This document shows, in pieces, positions 46,501-54,600 of a stretch of 64,000 nucleotides of DNA. A program made the translations under genes and the position numbers. Below the pieces are notes generated by a model. It was given only the letters and a program-made list of their open reading frames with translations. It made no database searches and was not told the origin of the DNA. Within the stretch, counting starts at the first letter, position 1; every line of letters begins with the position of its first letter. The DNA lies in NCBI GenBank assembly GCA_017506865.1, contig JAFCMP010000536.1:1612001-1676000 (forward strand), read 5' to 3'. Origin of the DNA: Tribonema minus (lineage: Eukaryota > Sar > Xanthophyceae > Tribonematales > Tribonemataceae).

Positions 46501-47010
46501 TTCTGCTCACCTTGATGGACGCCAGCGAATCGCCATTGATATCATGCAGCGCCACCCGCTTCACCGCAACCAGCTCCCCACTGCTGGTATTGAGTGCTTG
46601 GAACACAACACCGAAGCCTCCCCTCCCTATCTCCAGGCCTAATTGCTAAAGCACCATAGAAAAACGGCACACAACACACATAAGATCATAGACAATTCAC
46701 ACTTGCAATCGTACAAAACGTCCCTCACAACATGCACTCAAGGCGTCAAAATGATGGCATGCTTCCTTCACAATCCTCAGGTAATTGAATTTTGTCTGAT
46801 TGACTGCGCTGTGCACATGCAGTGGCAGCAGCAAGCACGTCTTGAGGCACACTTAGTACTTACGTAGGCGCAATGGCCGTTGCTGATGCGATTCGACGAT
46901 GGCTCCGTCGTTGACATCTGGCTGTGGCGCCTGTCCGTGCGAGGTGTGCGGGGAGTCATCTTGGCTCCGCCCTCGGCTCCCGTCTGCACCCTGCCCCGCC
47001 ATGCCAGCAT
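18276..47010 (-). CDS. MAP3K-epsilon / Cdc7-type protein kinase with armadillo-like C-terminus (30 exons)
   Basis: This is a Ser/Thr kinase of the MAP3K-epsilon, Cdc7 and SepA type, which in plants, fungi and slime moulds acts in cell-division and septation signalling. My model joins 30 exons in phase to 1192 aa: residues ~50-315 kinase, ~316-598 an acidic, low-complexity linker, ~599-1192 ARM/HEAT-like helices. The last part follows the plant MAP3K-epsilon C-terminus segment by segment, e.g. [42 protein letters not shown] and [10 protein letters not shown] just before the end. The order kinase then ARM and the length close to the plant protein (about 1300 aa) support orthology. The ATG at 47010 is the first Met in exon 1, but the frame stays open upstream to a TAG near 47077, so an upstream exon may supply more N-terminus. 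Exon coordinates are in the three block entries below. Confidence 0.88.
19451..19541. repeat. CAG/CTG trinucleotide tract at the 3' splice site of kinase intron 28
   Basis: Interrupted (CAG)n on the plus strand, read (CTG)n in the transcript, ends directly at the acceptor CCGCAG of exon 29 (5' end 19449). It takes the place of the polypyrimidine tract. Confidence 0.9.
20956..21480 (-). repeat. Copies of kinase exon 27 start with 3' splice site and poly-C tract
   Basis: The exon start (plus-strand TCGTTGATGCACCTG next to a G run, 20940-20957) recurs at about 21056-21121, 21236-21299 and 21400-21447, each followed on the plus strand by a G-rich run (poly-C before the AG in the transcript). A linked intron block (GACGAAGCAGCCAGCTGTGC) occurs at about 20995 and 21338. 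Confidence 0.9.
22290..23400 (-). repeat. Copies of kinase exon 25 end with 5' splice site
   Basis: The true donor block (plus strand GTACCTTGTCATAGTTGCCG, 23532-23551) recurs well at 23221-23285. Increasingly decayed copies lie at about 23345-23395, 23055-23105, 22796-22850, 22465-22500 and 22297-22340. Most retain CTTGT-ATAGTTG and a GCTGTTGA core. Confidence 0.82.
23846..24175 (-). repeat. Copies of kinase exon 25 start with 3' splice site
   Basis: The exon start region (GGCCTTCGCCGCGATGTC and GCCATGATGCCTGCAG, 23693-23738) recurs at about 23846-23945, close to identical, and in decayed form at about 24052-24160. Confidence 0.85.
26325..26489. repeat. TACATA/GTATAC-rich low-complexity tract
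   Basis: Alternating purine-pyrimidine sequence rich in ACATAC, GTATAC and TATATA lies directly downstream (in gene sense) of the kinase exon 22 donor. A similar ATGTATGT tract follows a phosphatase exon at about 56535-56605. Confidence 0.8.
27350..27605 (-). repeat. Copies of kinase exon 21 end with 5' splice site
   Basis: The exon end (plus-strand CTCCATGCCGCCGCAGCT with AACATCTGCAGCGTGAGCTC) recurs at about 27540-27600 and 27355-27415, roughly 185 bp apart, with weakening donor matches. The upstream intron also has a direct repeat (about 27840-27900 against 28015-28070). Confidence 0.82.
28870..29690. mobile_element. Probable hAT-type non-autonomous element (MITE) in kinase intron 19
   Basis: A perfect 13-bp terminal inverted repeat, TAGGGTTGCAAAA at 28870-28882 and TTTTGCAACCCTA at 29678-29690, bounds an 821-bp segment. 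The flanking 8-mers GACAAGAG (28862-28869) and GCCAAGAG (29691-29698) match at 7 of 8 positions, the size of a hAT target-site duplication. Both ends carry A+T-rich subterminal CGTATTT/AAATACG motifs (about 28885-28975 and 29590-29665) unlike the surrounding intron. I see no transposase frame, so it would depend on a related autonomous element. Confidence 0.72.
29880..30260 (-). repeat. Copies of kinase exon 19 end with 5' splice site
   Basis: The donor block (plus CAGCGCTCACCTGATTGATG, true donor at 30318-30319) recurs with donor points at 30210, 30102 and about 29900, spaced 108, 108 and 202 bp. The partial GAGGGACAC part of the exon is retained in each. Confidence 0.85.
31145..31615 (-). 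repeat. Copies of kinase exon 18 start with 3' splice site
   Basis: The acceptor block (plus GCGTGCATGTCCTGC at 31020-31034) recurs at about 31152, 31270, 31400 (nearly exact) and 31592. CATCAGCA-rich intron sequence follows several of them. Confidence 0.75.
33000..33660 (-). repeat. Copies of kinase exon 15 end with 5' splice site
   Basis: The exon end (plus ACCTGTCTTTCCTTTGCGCG at 33710-33729) recurs with donor points near 33549, 33398 and 33220, spaced about 150-180 bp. The copies include TCGTCGCCGCTAGCGACACC and GGCGGCATCTCCAGGTC at 33398-33464. A linked intron block with ATAGCTACCTGC repeats at about 33026, 33137, 33306 and 33618. Confidence 0.87.
34680..34870 (-). repeat. Copies of kinase exon 14 end with 5' splice site
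   Basis: The 39-nt exon 14 ends at plus-strand CAGCTCACCTCCTCGCCGAT (34981-35000). Related blocks stand at about 34834-34865 (GCTTACCTCCTCGCCGATCA) and 34682-34710 (GCTCACCTCGTCGCCAATCA). Both lie among degenerate TTAGGG-type sequence. Confidence 0.85.
37160..37262 (-). repeat. Copy of kinase exon 11 end with 5' splice site
   Basis: GCCACATGGTGCTGG followed by a GCGTGCGACTG-like block and CTGCCAGTGTTGA repeats the exon 11 end found at about 37340-37400. The donor-equivalent TTCCGCACC is retained at 37171. Confidence 0.75.
37630..38455 (-). repeat. Copies of kinase exon 11 start with 3' splice site
   Basis: The acceptor block (plus CAGGTGCTTCTTCTCCCTGC, true at 37471-37490) recurs at about 37640, 37824, 38138, 38310 and 38400, with a partial copy at 37980. 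It is followed by a GGCGGCGGCGACAGTNACCNCAACACC block. Copies weaken with distance from exon 11. Confidence 0.85.
38747..38822 (-). repeat. Second copy of kinase exon 10 end with 5' splice site
   Basis: The segment encoding [22 protein letters not shown], with a GTGTGT donor, repeats the end of exon 10 (38998-39075) at high identity. I chose the upstream copy because it has the acceptor and full length; use of this copy as a skipped or alternative exon is possible. Confidence 0.8.
42000..42545 (-). repeat. Copies of kinase exon 6 end with 5' splice site
   Basis: The block encoding [17 protein letters not shown] and its donor (true 42615-42680) recurs at about 42455-42530, 42315-42400, 42170-42255 and 42004-42090, spaced about 140-150 bp. 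The nearest copy is almost identical and the farthest is clearly decayed. TAGCCCCCCTTG marks the same intron position in several units. Confidence 0.93.
42855..43075 (-). repeat. Copies of kinase exon 6 start (DFG motif) with 3' splice site
   Basis: Two copies at about 42865-42917 and 43017-43063 encode [14 protein letters not shown] and [14 protein letters not shown] after a GGCAG- or CGCCAG-like acceptor, against [14 protein letters not shown] in the true exon. The intervening ATGCGGGGGCATCAGCAGGT is repeated too. Confidence 0.92.
46381..46435 (-). repeat. Copy of kinase exon 2 end with 5' splice site
   Basis: ACCTTGATGGACGCCA at 46381 repeats 46509-46524, and the similarity continues through the region encoding ALHDIN. 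Spacing is 128 bp. Confidence 0.9.
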
Positions 47011-47341
47011 CCTGCCGGATCCTCCAGCCTTCGCACACAGCAGAGCCTGCTCCGCCAGCAGCCCAAGCGAACTGACCTAGAGGTGAAGTTCAGGTCGGAT
47101 ATAATCTTCTATGAAATGATCGAGCCTGCTTGGAGCACGAGCACCAGCACCAGCATCGCCTTTTCACCCCAGCACGCCACGCATACTATTGGGCTGATAA
47201 GGCGATTGCAACGACGTTGTTTCAACACAGCATACGATTGGCAAATCGCGTGACCCTCAGGCGGCGGGTTTCATGAAACGTTCGAAACGTTCAGATCGGG
47301 AGTGTATATCCATGGGGATGGCATAGCCAGATGAGTCTTAC

Positions 47342-47914
47342 TGCCGGAATGCTCTGAGATGGCGGAATGCGCAGCAGCTGTGACTGGTGGTGGCAGCAAC
47401 CAGACGTTGGGTGGCTGTAGCAGCAGCAGTAGTCATGCGAATAACCCTGGACCCACTGCCCAGCAGGCCAATCACACCCTCAATCGCCCCGGACGATAGG
47501 AGCAGCTTCCTGACAGCACCGCCGCGGTTCCAGAGAGCTTTGAGAAGCACGCTGAGCCTCACAGACATCGTGCATGACGACGCAGTGTTTGGGTCACAGC
47601 AGTTGACAACCCAGCCAGACGCACCAGCAACAGAAGCCGCAGCACTTGTAATAGCAGCAGCAGCAGCAGTAGCAGCAAGTGGAACTGCAGTACCAACAGG
47701 GGCGGCAGCATCGCTCGAGGCATCCAAGGCGGGTGGCGTGCCAGGTGCGGTTGCTGCTGGAGATACGACAGGAAACGCTGGAGCTGCACTTGCTTCCACC
47801 TCACCGACACCCAAGTCCCGGCGGCCAACGTGGTGGTGGCTGCAGCCTGAGGCAAAGATCACCCCAGCCACATCACCTCTCAGCTGCACAGGGATGCCGC
47901 CACAGCTCTCTCCC
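47342..47914 (-). CDS. Candidate upstream exon with armadillo-like segment (5' part of the kinase gene or a separate gene)
   Basis: This is an open 573-nt stretch between a good acceptor (TACCTAG|G) and a good donor (GGCA|GTAAGA). It encodes SCGGIPVQLRGDVAG near its start, then an Ala/Ser/Thr-rich spacer, then the helical segment LSVLLKALWNRGGAVRKLLL and AIEGVIGLLGSGSRVI, which looks like an armadillo repeat. Its donor phase fits an acceptor at 47072-47073 (GGTCAG|T), which would extend kinase exon 1 by SLGLLAEQALLCAKAGG in frame. If joined, the kinase would carry ARM-like sequence on both sides of the catalytic domain. The opposite strand is also open here, and the Ala run comes from a CAG-type repeat, so this stays tentative. 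Confidence 0.42.
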
Positions 47915-48637
47915 CTAGGTACTTACTACAGCTGTATAAATGTCGGGACAGTTGCTCTTTATGTTGTTGGATCAGATGCTCTCAGCGCTGGTGCTTCGTC
48001 AGCACATTGAAATCTTCTCTGCTGTCATTTGCTGCCAAGTACCAATTCTGAACAGCTCGACGACATACAGCCGTCTGCCTCATCAGCAAATTCTACTACT
48101 ATTGAGCAACAGGGTCCGCTACACGCTGAGGCAGTGGGTGGATAATGAGTGCCAAAGTGGTTGTCCTGAAGCTGCATGCGTCAAAGCATGTCAGAGCATC
48201 TGTAGAGAATGAATGCATGCATGCTATGCACCCGCCTTCTGACTAATGTAAATATGGTTATTGGCGGCCATGTCACAATGACCTCACTTCAAGTTGAAGT
48301 TCAGCAACTGCTGTTTCAAGCCGGCGAGCATGCCCGCCACAGGCAGGAGAAGCCCAGCACAAGAGCCACGTTCAGGTGCCGCATGTACTCTTGTTGCGCA
48401 ATGCGGTCGTACTCTGTAGCGAGCGATGGCCAATGGCGCGCACTGCCGACGCTCTGCACCAGCAACGAAAGGCGACTGCCTGCCGCTGCAGTTGGCGACC
48501 GCGGCATCGGCAGGATGAGCTGACGCCTGTGTCATACGTTTTTGTGGCGGCCACAGACTGTTATTAATGCTGTTGCTGCCGGACGCAAGCGCTGGTGTTG
48601 CTCAGTCCGCTGCCGTGTGTTGGCTGCCGCTGTGCAG
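47915..48637. other. Region between the divergent kinase and phosphatase genes
   Basis: Upstream exons and promoters of both neighbours should lie in this area. On the minus strand at about 48316-48507 there is a protein-like stretch (LSLLVQSV, WPSLATEYDRIAQQEYMRHL) that could be a further 5' exon of the minus-strand gene. I cannot define its borders. Confidence 0.3.
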
Positions 48638-51600
48638 GGCTGGCCAGCCCGCCCGCAACGGGCAAGCCGGCGGCGGGAGAGGAGTCGGACTCGGAGGATG
48701 CGGACGCGCCGACCATTGATGTGAGTGCATGTACTTCAAGTACTTGAAAATTCCTGCAGTTCAGAGAGGCCTCATGCTCAAAACTCTGTGTGCTGCGAGG
48801 CAGAGACGCTTGACCCTGGGAAGCAGGTCCGCCATGAGACGCGCGTCTGCCGTAATGGGTAGCTATGGCTGATGACAACTACTGTACCGTTGTCGTCTTG
48901 CACATCAGTGATCAGTCAAGTCTCAGCACCTTGAGTACTTCGAGGCGACACACATAACGCTTGTTCACTTGGTGTCGGCGTGACACATAGCGCTTCTTCA
49001 TCCGCTCTTGGGATGATCACTATGGGGATGTTTTGGCTCGAACTTGGTCTTTCCTAGTGAGGGTCTGCATCCAACCCCAGTTTCCGTTGACTTTCCATTC
49101 TGGATGACAATTTCCATGCCGCCACTTCAAATTCACCGCATCCCTGGGTTGCAGGCCAGCAGGGACACCCATCCAGCCGTTCCTAACGTCGGAGTCGTTA
49201 AGTGATGAACGCGCGTACTTTTGAGGCACGTTCGTGTGCACCTCAATGCATGCTTTCAAGCAAGTGCAGCGTGTCCGCATCAGCGGGCAAGTCCTCGGTC
49301 AGGGGGCATCGGTGTGTGGGCAGAACACGCATTGACCACTACCTACTCTCATGGACTGCGGTTCCCCCTCCCGTGCCAGTGCCGCTACTCGTACTGAGCC
49401 ATGCCGCAACTGCTTCTAAGCCGCCATTCGCTGATGTGGCCGCGCGCGTGCATGCATGCCACGCCTCTTCCTATGGGGGCTTTTGCGCCGCAGGCAGAAC
49501 GTACTGACAATCTCTCTAGTGAACTGCACTTCCGCCCTCATGTGGTTGGCGTGCCCTCGATACCCTGAGCCATGCCGCGACTGCTGCAAGGCGCCATGCG
49601 CTCATGCATCAACGTCTCTCCGCGTGCGCGCGTTCTTGCCGTTACGCGCGACAGATGAACGTCCCAGAGTGCCTGTCCATTCAGGAGGGAGCGGATCCCG
49701 CGTCGGCAAGGGGACTTGCGCCGGCGGAGAGAGTCCGGGTGAGTAGGGTTAGGGTTGCAAGATGGATCGAGGGCTAGGTTTAGGGCACCGGGGGGGCTCT
49801 GTGCTCACGCCCTTGTAGCAATGAGGCTTGCTTTGAGACAGATTGACAATGTAGCGCGTACATGTGCCAACAACAAGGGGGAGCGGGCCCCGGCTCGGCC
49901 AGGGGACTCGCGCTGGCTGAAAGAGTCAGCGTGAGTAGAAGTAGGGTTGGGGTTTAGGATGGAGGTTTGGGGTTAGGGTCGAGGCTCGGGGTTGGGGTGA
50001 GGGCACTGCGGGCTCTATGCTCGCGGCGTCGTTGTGATGCGGCTTGCATCGAGACAGATTGGTAGTGTGGCACATACAACAGGTGCCACCAACAAGAGGG
50101 CGTGGTCCCCGCCTCAGTGAGGGGACTTCCACCCGCCGGAAGGCTCAGGGTGTGTAAGATCAGGCCCAGCATGTGCAAAATCAGGGTTAGGGTTTGGGGT
50201 CAGAGTTCAAGGGCTCGGAGTAGGGCACAGCAGCCTCAGTGCTTGCAAACCTGTAGCGACGAACCCTGTTGAACATATGCGCAGCATCTTGCGCTGCAAC
50301 ATGCTCCTGCGCAACACCCTCCTCCCCCCTCAAGCCCGCACTGGTGTCCAAGCCCGAGGGCACAGTGCAGCCAGGAGTGCTGCACAGCCTGTATACCCTA
50401 AGAGCACACTATACCACCGGCCTCTCCTGAAATCTTTCCGAACATCAACTAATACGAGCCCATGAGTTCACTCAACGCTTGCTCACGGTGGCAACGGATT
50501 TGGGTTCGCCGCGCAGAACCTCAAGCGGCGACTCTCCAGCAGCCACCAGAGGGGGGCATGGCCGGAGCCGCTGCGGCGGCACGTGGACGGCGCGCTGTGG
50601 GGGCTCGCAACGGCAGTGCTCAACAGCGCAGGCGACGATGCAGCAGCGCTCAGCGCAGCAGCAGACGCAGCACCGCTCAGCAGAACCGCAGGCGGCGAAG
50701 CAGCGGCCACAGCAGCAGTGCTCAACGGAGCGGGTGCAGCAGCGCGTGGCGGGAGGGACAGCGCGGCAGCAGCGGCAGCGGCAACGGCGGCGGCGGCGGC
50801 GGCGGCGGCGGCAGACGCGGCAGCAGCGCATGCGGATGAGCCTCAGCGGAAGGGGTCTGGTGTCACAGCGCTCGGCACAGCTGATGAGGCAACGCTCGGC
50901 TGTGGTGCCGGCGCGGCAGGGCTCAGCGACACTGGCAGCGGCGGCAGCGGCGTCCTTGCTAGGGCGCAGGAGCTGGGGTCGCTGCTGGTGCGCGTGGTCA
51001 CGTGGAACCTGCAGGCGCGGGCGACGGCGGGCGCGGCAGCGCTCAGGGAGGAGCTGCTGCCGCCGCTGCAGGTACGGCGCACTGGCGTAGGCTCAGGGTT
51101 AGGTTCAGGATCAGGGCGAAGATAAGGGTTAGGGTTAAGATATCCAAGCCTTATGCTGGCCCTGATCCTGAAGTGTTCAGTGGCGGGATAGCATAGGCGG
51201 GCGGGTGTGGCAGCGCTCAGGGAGGAGCTGTTGCCGCGATTGCAGGTACGGCGCGCTGGCGTAGGCTCAGGGTTAGGTTCAGGATCAGGGCTAGGCTTAG
51301 GGATAGGATGGGGATAAGTGTTCAGCGGCGGCATGGCTTAGGCGGGCGGGTGCGGCAGTGCTCCGCGAGCAGTTGCTGCCACCAGTGCAGGTACGGCACA
51401 CTGGCGTAAGCTCGGGGTAAGTGTCAGGATCGGGCTAGGAGTAGGGTTAGGATTAGAATAAGTGATCAGCGCGGCGAGATAGCTTTGGCGGGCGGGAGCG
51501 GCAGCAGTGCTCCGGCAGCAAATGCTGCCGCCGCCGCAGTTCGACACGCTTGTGAGTTGAGGCACCACGTTGCACAGCCCCCCCCGCACGAGACGGACGC

Positions 51601-54600
51601 GCCCACTAAACCGGTTGGTTCTCGGTAGCCTCAAATGGCTGTTAACATGCGACCGGTGACCGAACATTGGGGACCGCACTGGCGCAGAAGCGCTGCGTCA
51701 GTAGCTGCTACCGCCATTGCTGGTACGACGCTATGATAACTGACAGCGCGGCCACCTCACAGCGGGTACACCAGACGCGCGCACTGACGCGATTCAAGTT
51801 GCTCACATGTCTGTGAGTGTGTCGGCTGCTGTTGTGTAGGGTGAGGGTTGACGTTGAAGTTGAGCTGCAGAAAATGTCGTTGAAGTTATGTTCTGCTCGC
51901 GCCTCTGGGCGTCTCCGCCAGCACCTTGCTGCCAGCCTGCGGCGCAAGTGCAGGGGGCATTCAAACACAGAGCACAGGCAACCGCAGCTTGCGTGCTGCT
52001 TGTGCTGTAAAGGCACCCAGTAAAGCCGGCCAATGAGCCTACAGGTGCAGATGGCACGTGTGAAGTCGCTCAGACTGCACAGAGCATTCTCATGCAGCGT
52101 CTAGCAACTCCCACGTCTCTAAGGGAAGGAGCTACCGCTCCTGGCCCTATGTCTCATTCCGTACAACTCTTCAGCCACCGCTGCTTCAGCGATGGGCAGC
52201 TTCAGGTTTACACAACACTTTCCACCTTGCTCAGCGCTCTGTCACCGCGAGCTGAACACTGCCCCCTTCCTGCTGCCGCGCATTTGCAGCACCACATCTA
52301 CGTGGTCGGCACGGAGGAGTGCGAGAACAGCATAGCCAAGTCTGTGATCATACAGGTAAATAACATGATGTTGTGTCGAGCGGCATGACTACTGCTTGCG
52401 AGATCTCTGTGCGAGGTTGTGCAGAACCGATGTCTCACGAAAGAAAGCAGAAAGCAGCGCACAGCGCACAGAATTGCCGTGAATGCGAGAAGCATTAGCT
52501 TCCGGGGGCAGCGTGTGGGGATGGCGTGTGGGGGTGGTGCGCGCCAGGCTCTAAGTCATAGTTGGGGATGGTGTAATGAAGCACTCAAGTGGAGGAGTGG
52601 ATGTGTGTGGGCAGTGGATTTTGCCCTTTCTGAGCCTGTTGCGCATCGATGAATGTGAGCTGCAAGCATCGACGTACATATTGAAGTGCACTCCTTGAAA
52701 GTTCACCTGTGACGCGTCACAGACACGATGCACTCTCAAAATGGTGTCGCTCGTCGCTCGTCTGCCTTCCCCCTCTCTCCCCCCACGCAACAGAGCAACA
52801 TGTGGCGCACACCGAGGTGTTACTGGTGCCCTTGGAAGGGTCAGACGTGTCACAGCACTCTTGTCATCCCCATTCCCCACCCCCCCTCCCCCCCCCGCCC
52901 CCCTCTTGCAGTCGAAGAAGAACTGGGATGCTCTCCTGAAGGAGACGCTGGGGCCTCAGTATGCCGTGCTCGGCCACGCCCTCCAGGCCAGCCACAACGC
53001 TAACCCTAACCCTAACCCTCCTTCCCCCCTGCCCCCCCCCGCCCCACCCCCACTGCAGTCGAAAAAGAACTGGGAGGCCCTCCTAAAGGAGACGCTGGGG
53101 CCGCAGTACGTCATGCTCTGTGGTCACGCCCTTCAGGCCAGCCACAACGTTGTCTTCGTCCACCAGGCCATCCTGCCGCTGATCAGTCGCGTCAGGTCGT
53201 TTGCCGTGGCGACGGGCCTTGGTACCAAGACCACCAAGCTGGGCAACAAGGGGGGCATTGGAATCGCTGTAGAGGCAAGTATTGGGAGCAGGGTCAGGGC
53301 CTGGCTACAATGCTGTCCCTAGCTGTGCCGCTAGTCTCAACCCTATTTGTAACCTGGCCCTGATGACTGTTGGGCAAATTCACACCCAAACCCACTCTAC
53401 TGTGATGCAGTTGTGTGCGGGCGCGCTGAATACCGGCAGTGTTGCGCGCAGGTGTGTTCACTTCATCACCTGCGTGGCTTCTCTGTCGCTGGCTGACCTG
53501 GCCCGTGACACAATCGCAACCCCACTGCTGCGCAGCGCGCTGTTGTGCATTTAACGGCATGCAGCAGGTGCCCAACGGCCAGCGGAAGCTGCCGTTTAAT
53601 CAACCACTTCAAGTACTGCTGGTACCAGCAGTACACGCCTAATGCAGCTTCGCTACATCATTCCAACAAACTTTGCCGGGGTTCTGCAAGCTCTCGAGCC
53701 CTATCATATGCAGAACTTCAAGCCCATGGCTGTTCTGCACCTTTAAGGCCAGTCAAGCACCGCAGTTCTTGAGCACACATGCGCGTGCTGTCACCCCAAC
53801 CCTAAAAATCCCCCTAACCCTGACCCTGACCCTAACCCTAACTCTAACCCTTACCTTGACCCTAATCGGTGGATGCAGGTCGGCCAGACCAAGGTGCTCT
53901 TCGTCAACGCGCACTTCGCAGCGCACCAGAACCACGTTGAAGAGCGCATCGAGCACTTCCACCAAATACAGCAGGAGCTGCTGGCCGCCTTTGGGCCCGC
54001 GTGCGACGACCAGGTACGAGCAAGCTGCGGGGTGCAGTGCTCAGGCATCAGCAGAATACTAACTTCAAGTTCACCATCCCTCCGACTTCCCCCTGCGAAT
54101 GCGAGGCCGGATGCGCTCGGGCTGTCGCAGCGCATTGCGGCTTCGACTTCGCTGATGCAGAGTTCCTCTCCGCATTTCTGGTTGGTGCGTATGGGGTGCT
54201 TGCGCTGTGTGTGCCGGCTCCATTGCACCTGAGCTACAGAAGTGGAGGAGCCGCACCCGTCTCCTACACTTCTCTAGACGAGACGATACATCACACGATA
54301 ATTGACCCCCATGGATTCATTTCTGGGCAACACAAACGACCACCAGCACGTGTTGAACATGCAGGATGATGCAGAAAAGGCACAGCATCTTACTGTGTGG
54401 GGTTGACGTCAGGGGTTAGCCAACCTTTGCGCACCAGTCAGGTATAGCAGACGATTGCTGTCCAGCTACGCACAACCAACGCAACACTTCCACTCAAAGT
54501 GCGTTGCACTCCTTGACTTGCAGCTTTGAGGAACCGCAAGAAGCCAGTACATCGGTGATTGCGTGAAGCCAGATTAAAAGCAGGAACGTCAGCTCTGCCA

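Larger units (their letters stand above)
39910..47010 (-). other. Kinase gene exons 1-9: catalytic domain
   Basis: Exons: 46864-47010, 46511-46645, 44715-44809, 44083-44164, 43586-43688, 42615-42776, 41516-41571, 40542-40632, 39910-39983. The glycine loop is [10 protein letters not shown]; the ATP lysine is in VAVK (Lys78); the catalytic loop is HRDVKGAN (Asp170); the magnesium loop is DFG at 188-190, with the Asp codon G|AC split by intron 5. [12 protein letters not shown] is the activation segment end, [24 protein letters not shown] is subdomain IX (quoted here only in part by residues around DIWSVGC), and [10 protein letters not shown] closes the domain. All catalytic residues are present, so an active kinase is expected. 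Confidence 0.9.

Noticed and set aside
47387..48010. Plus-strand open frame over the candidate ARM-like exon
   Set aside because: Ala-rich from a CAG-type repeat with no motif. The minus strand shows good splice sites and an ARM-like helix.
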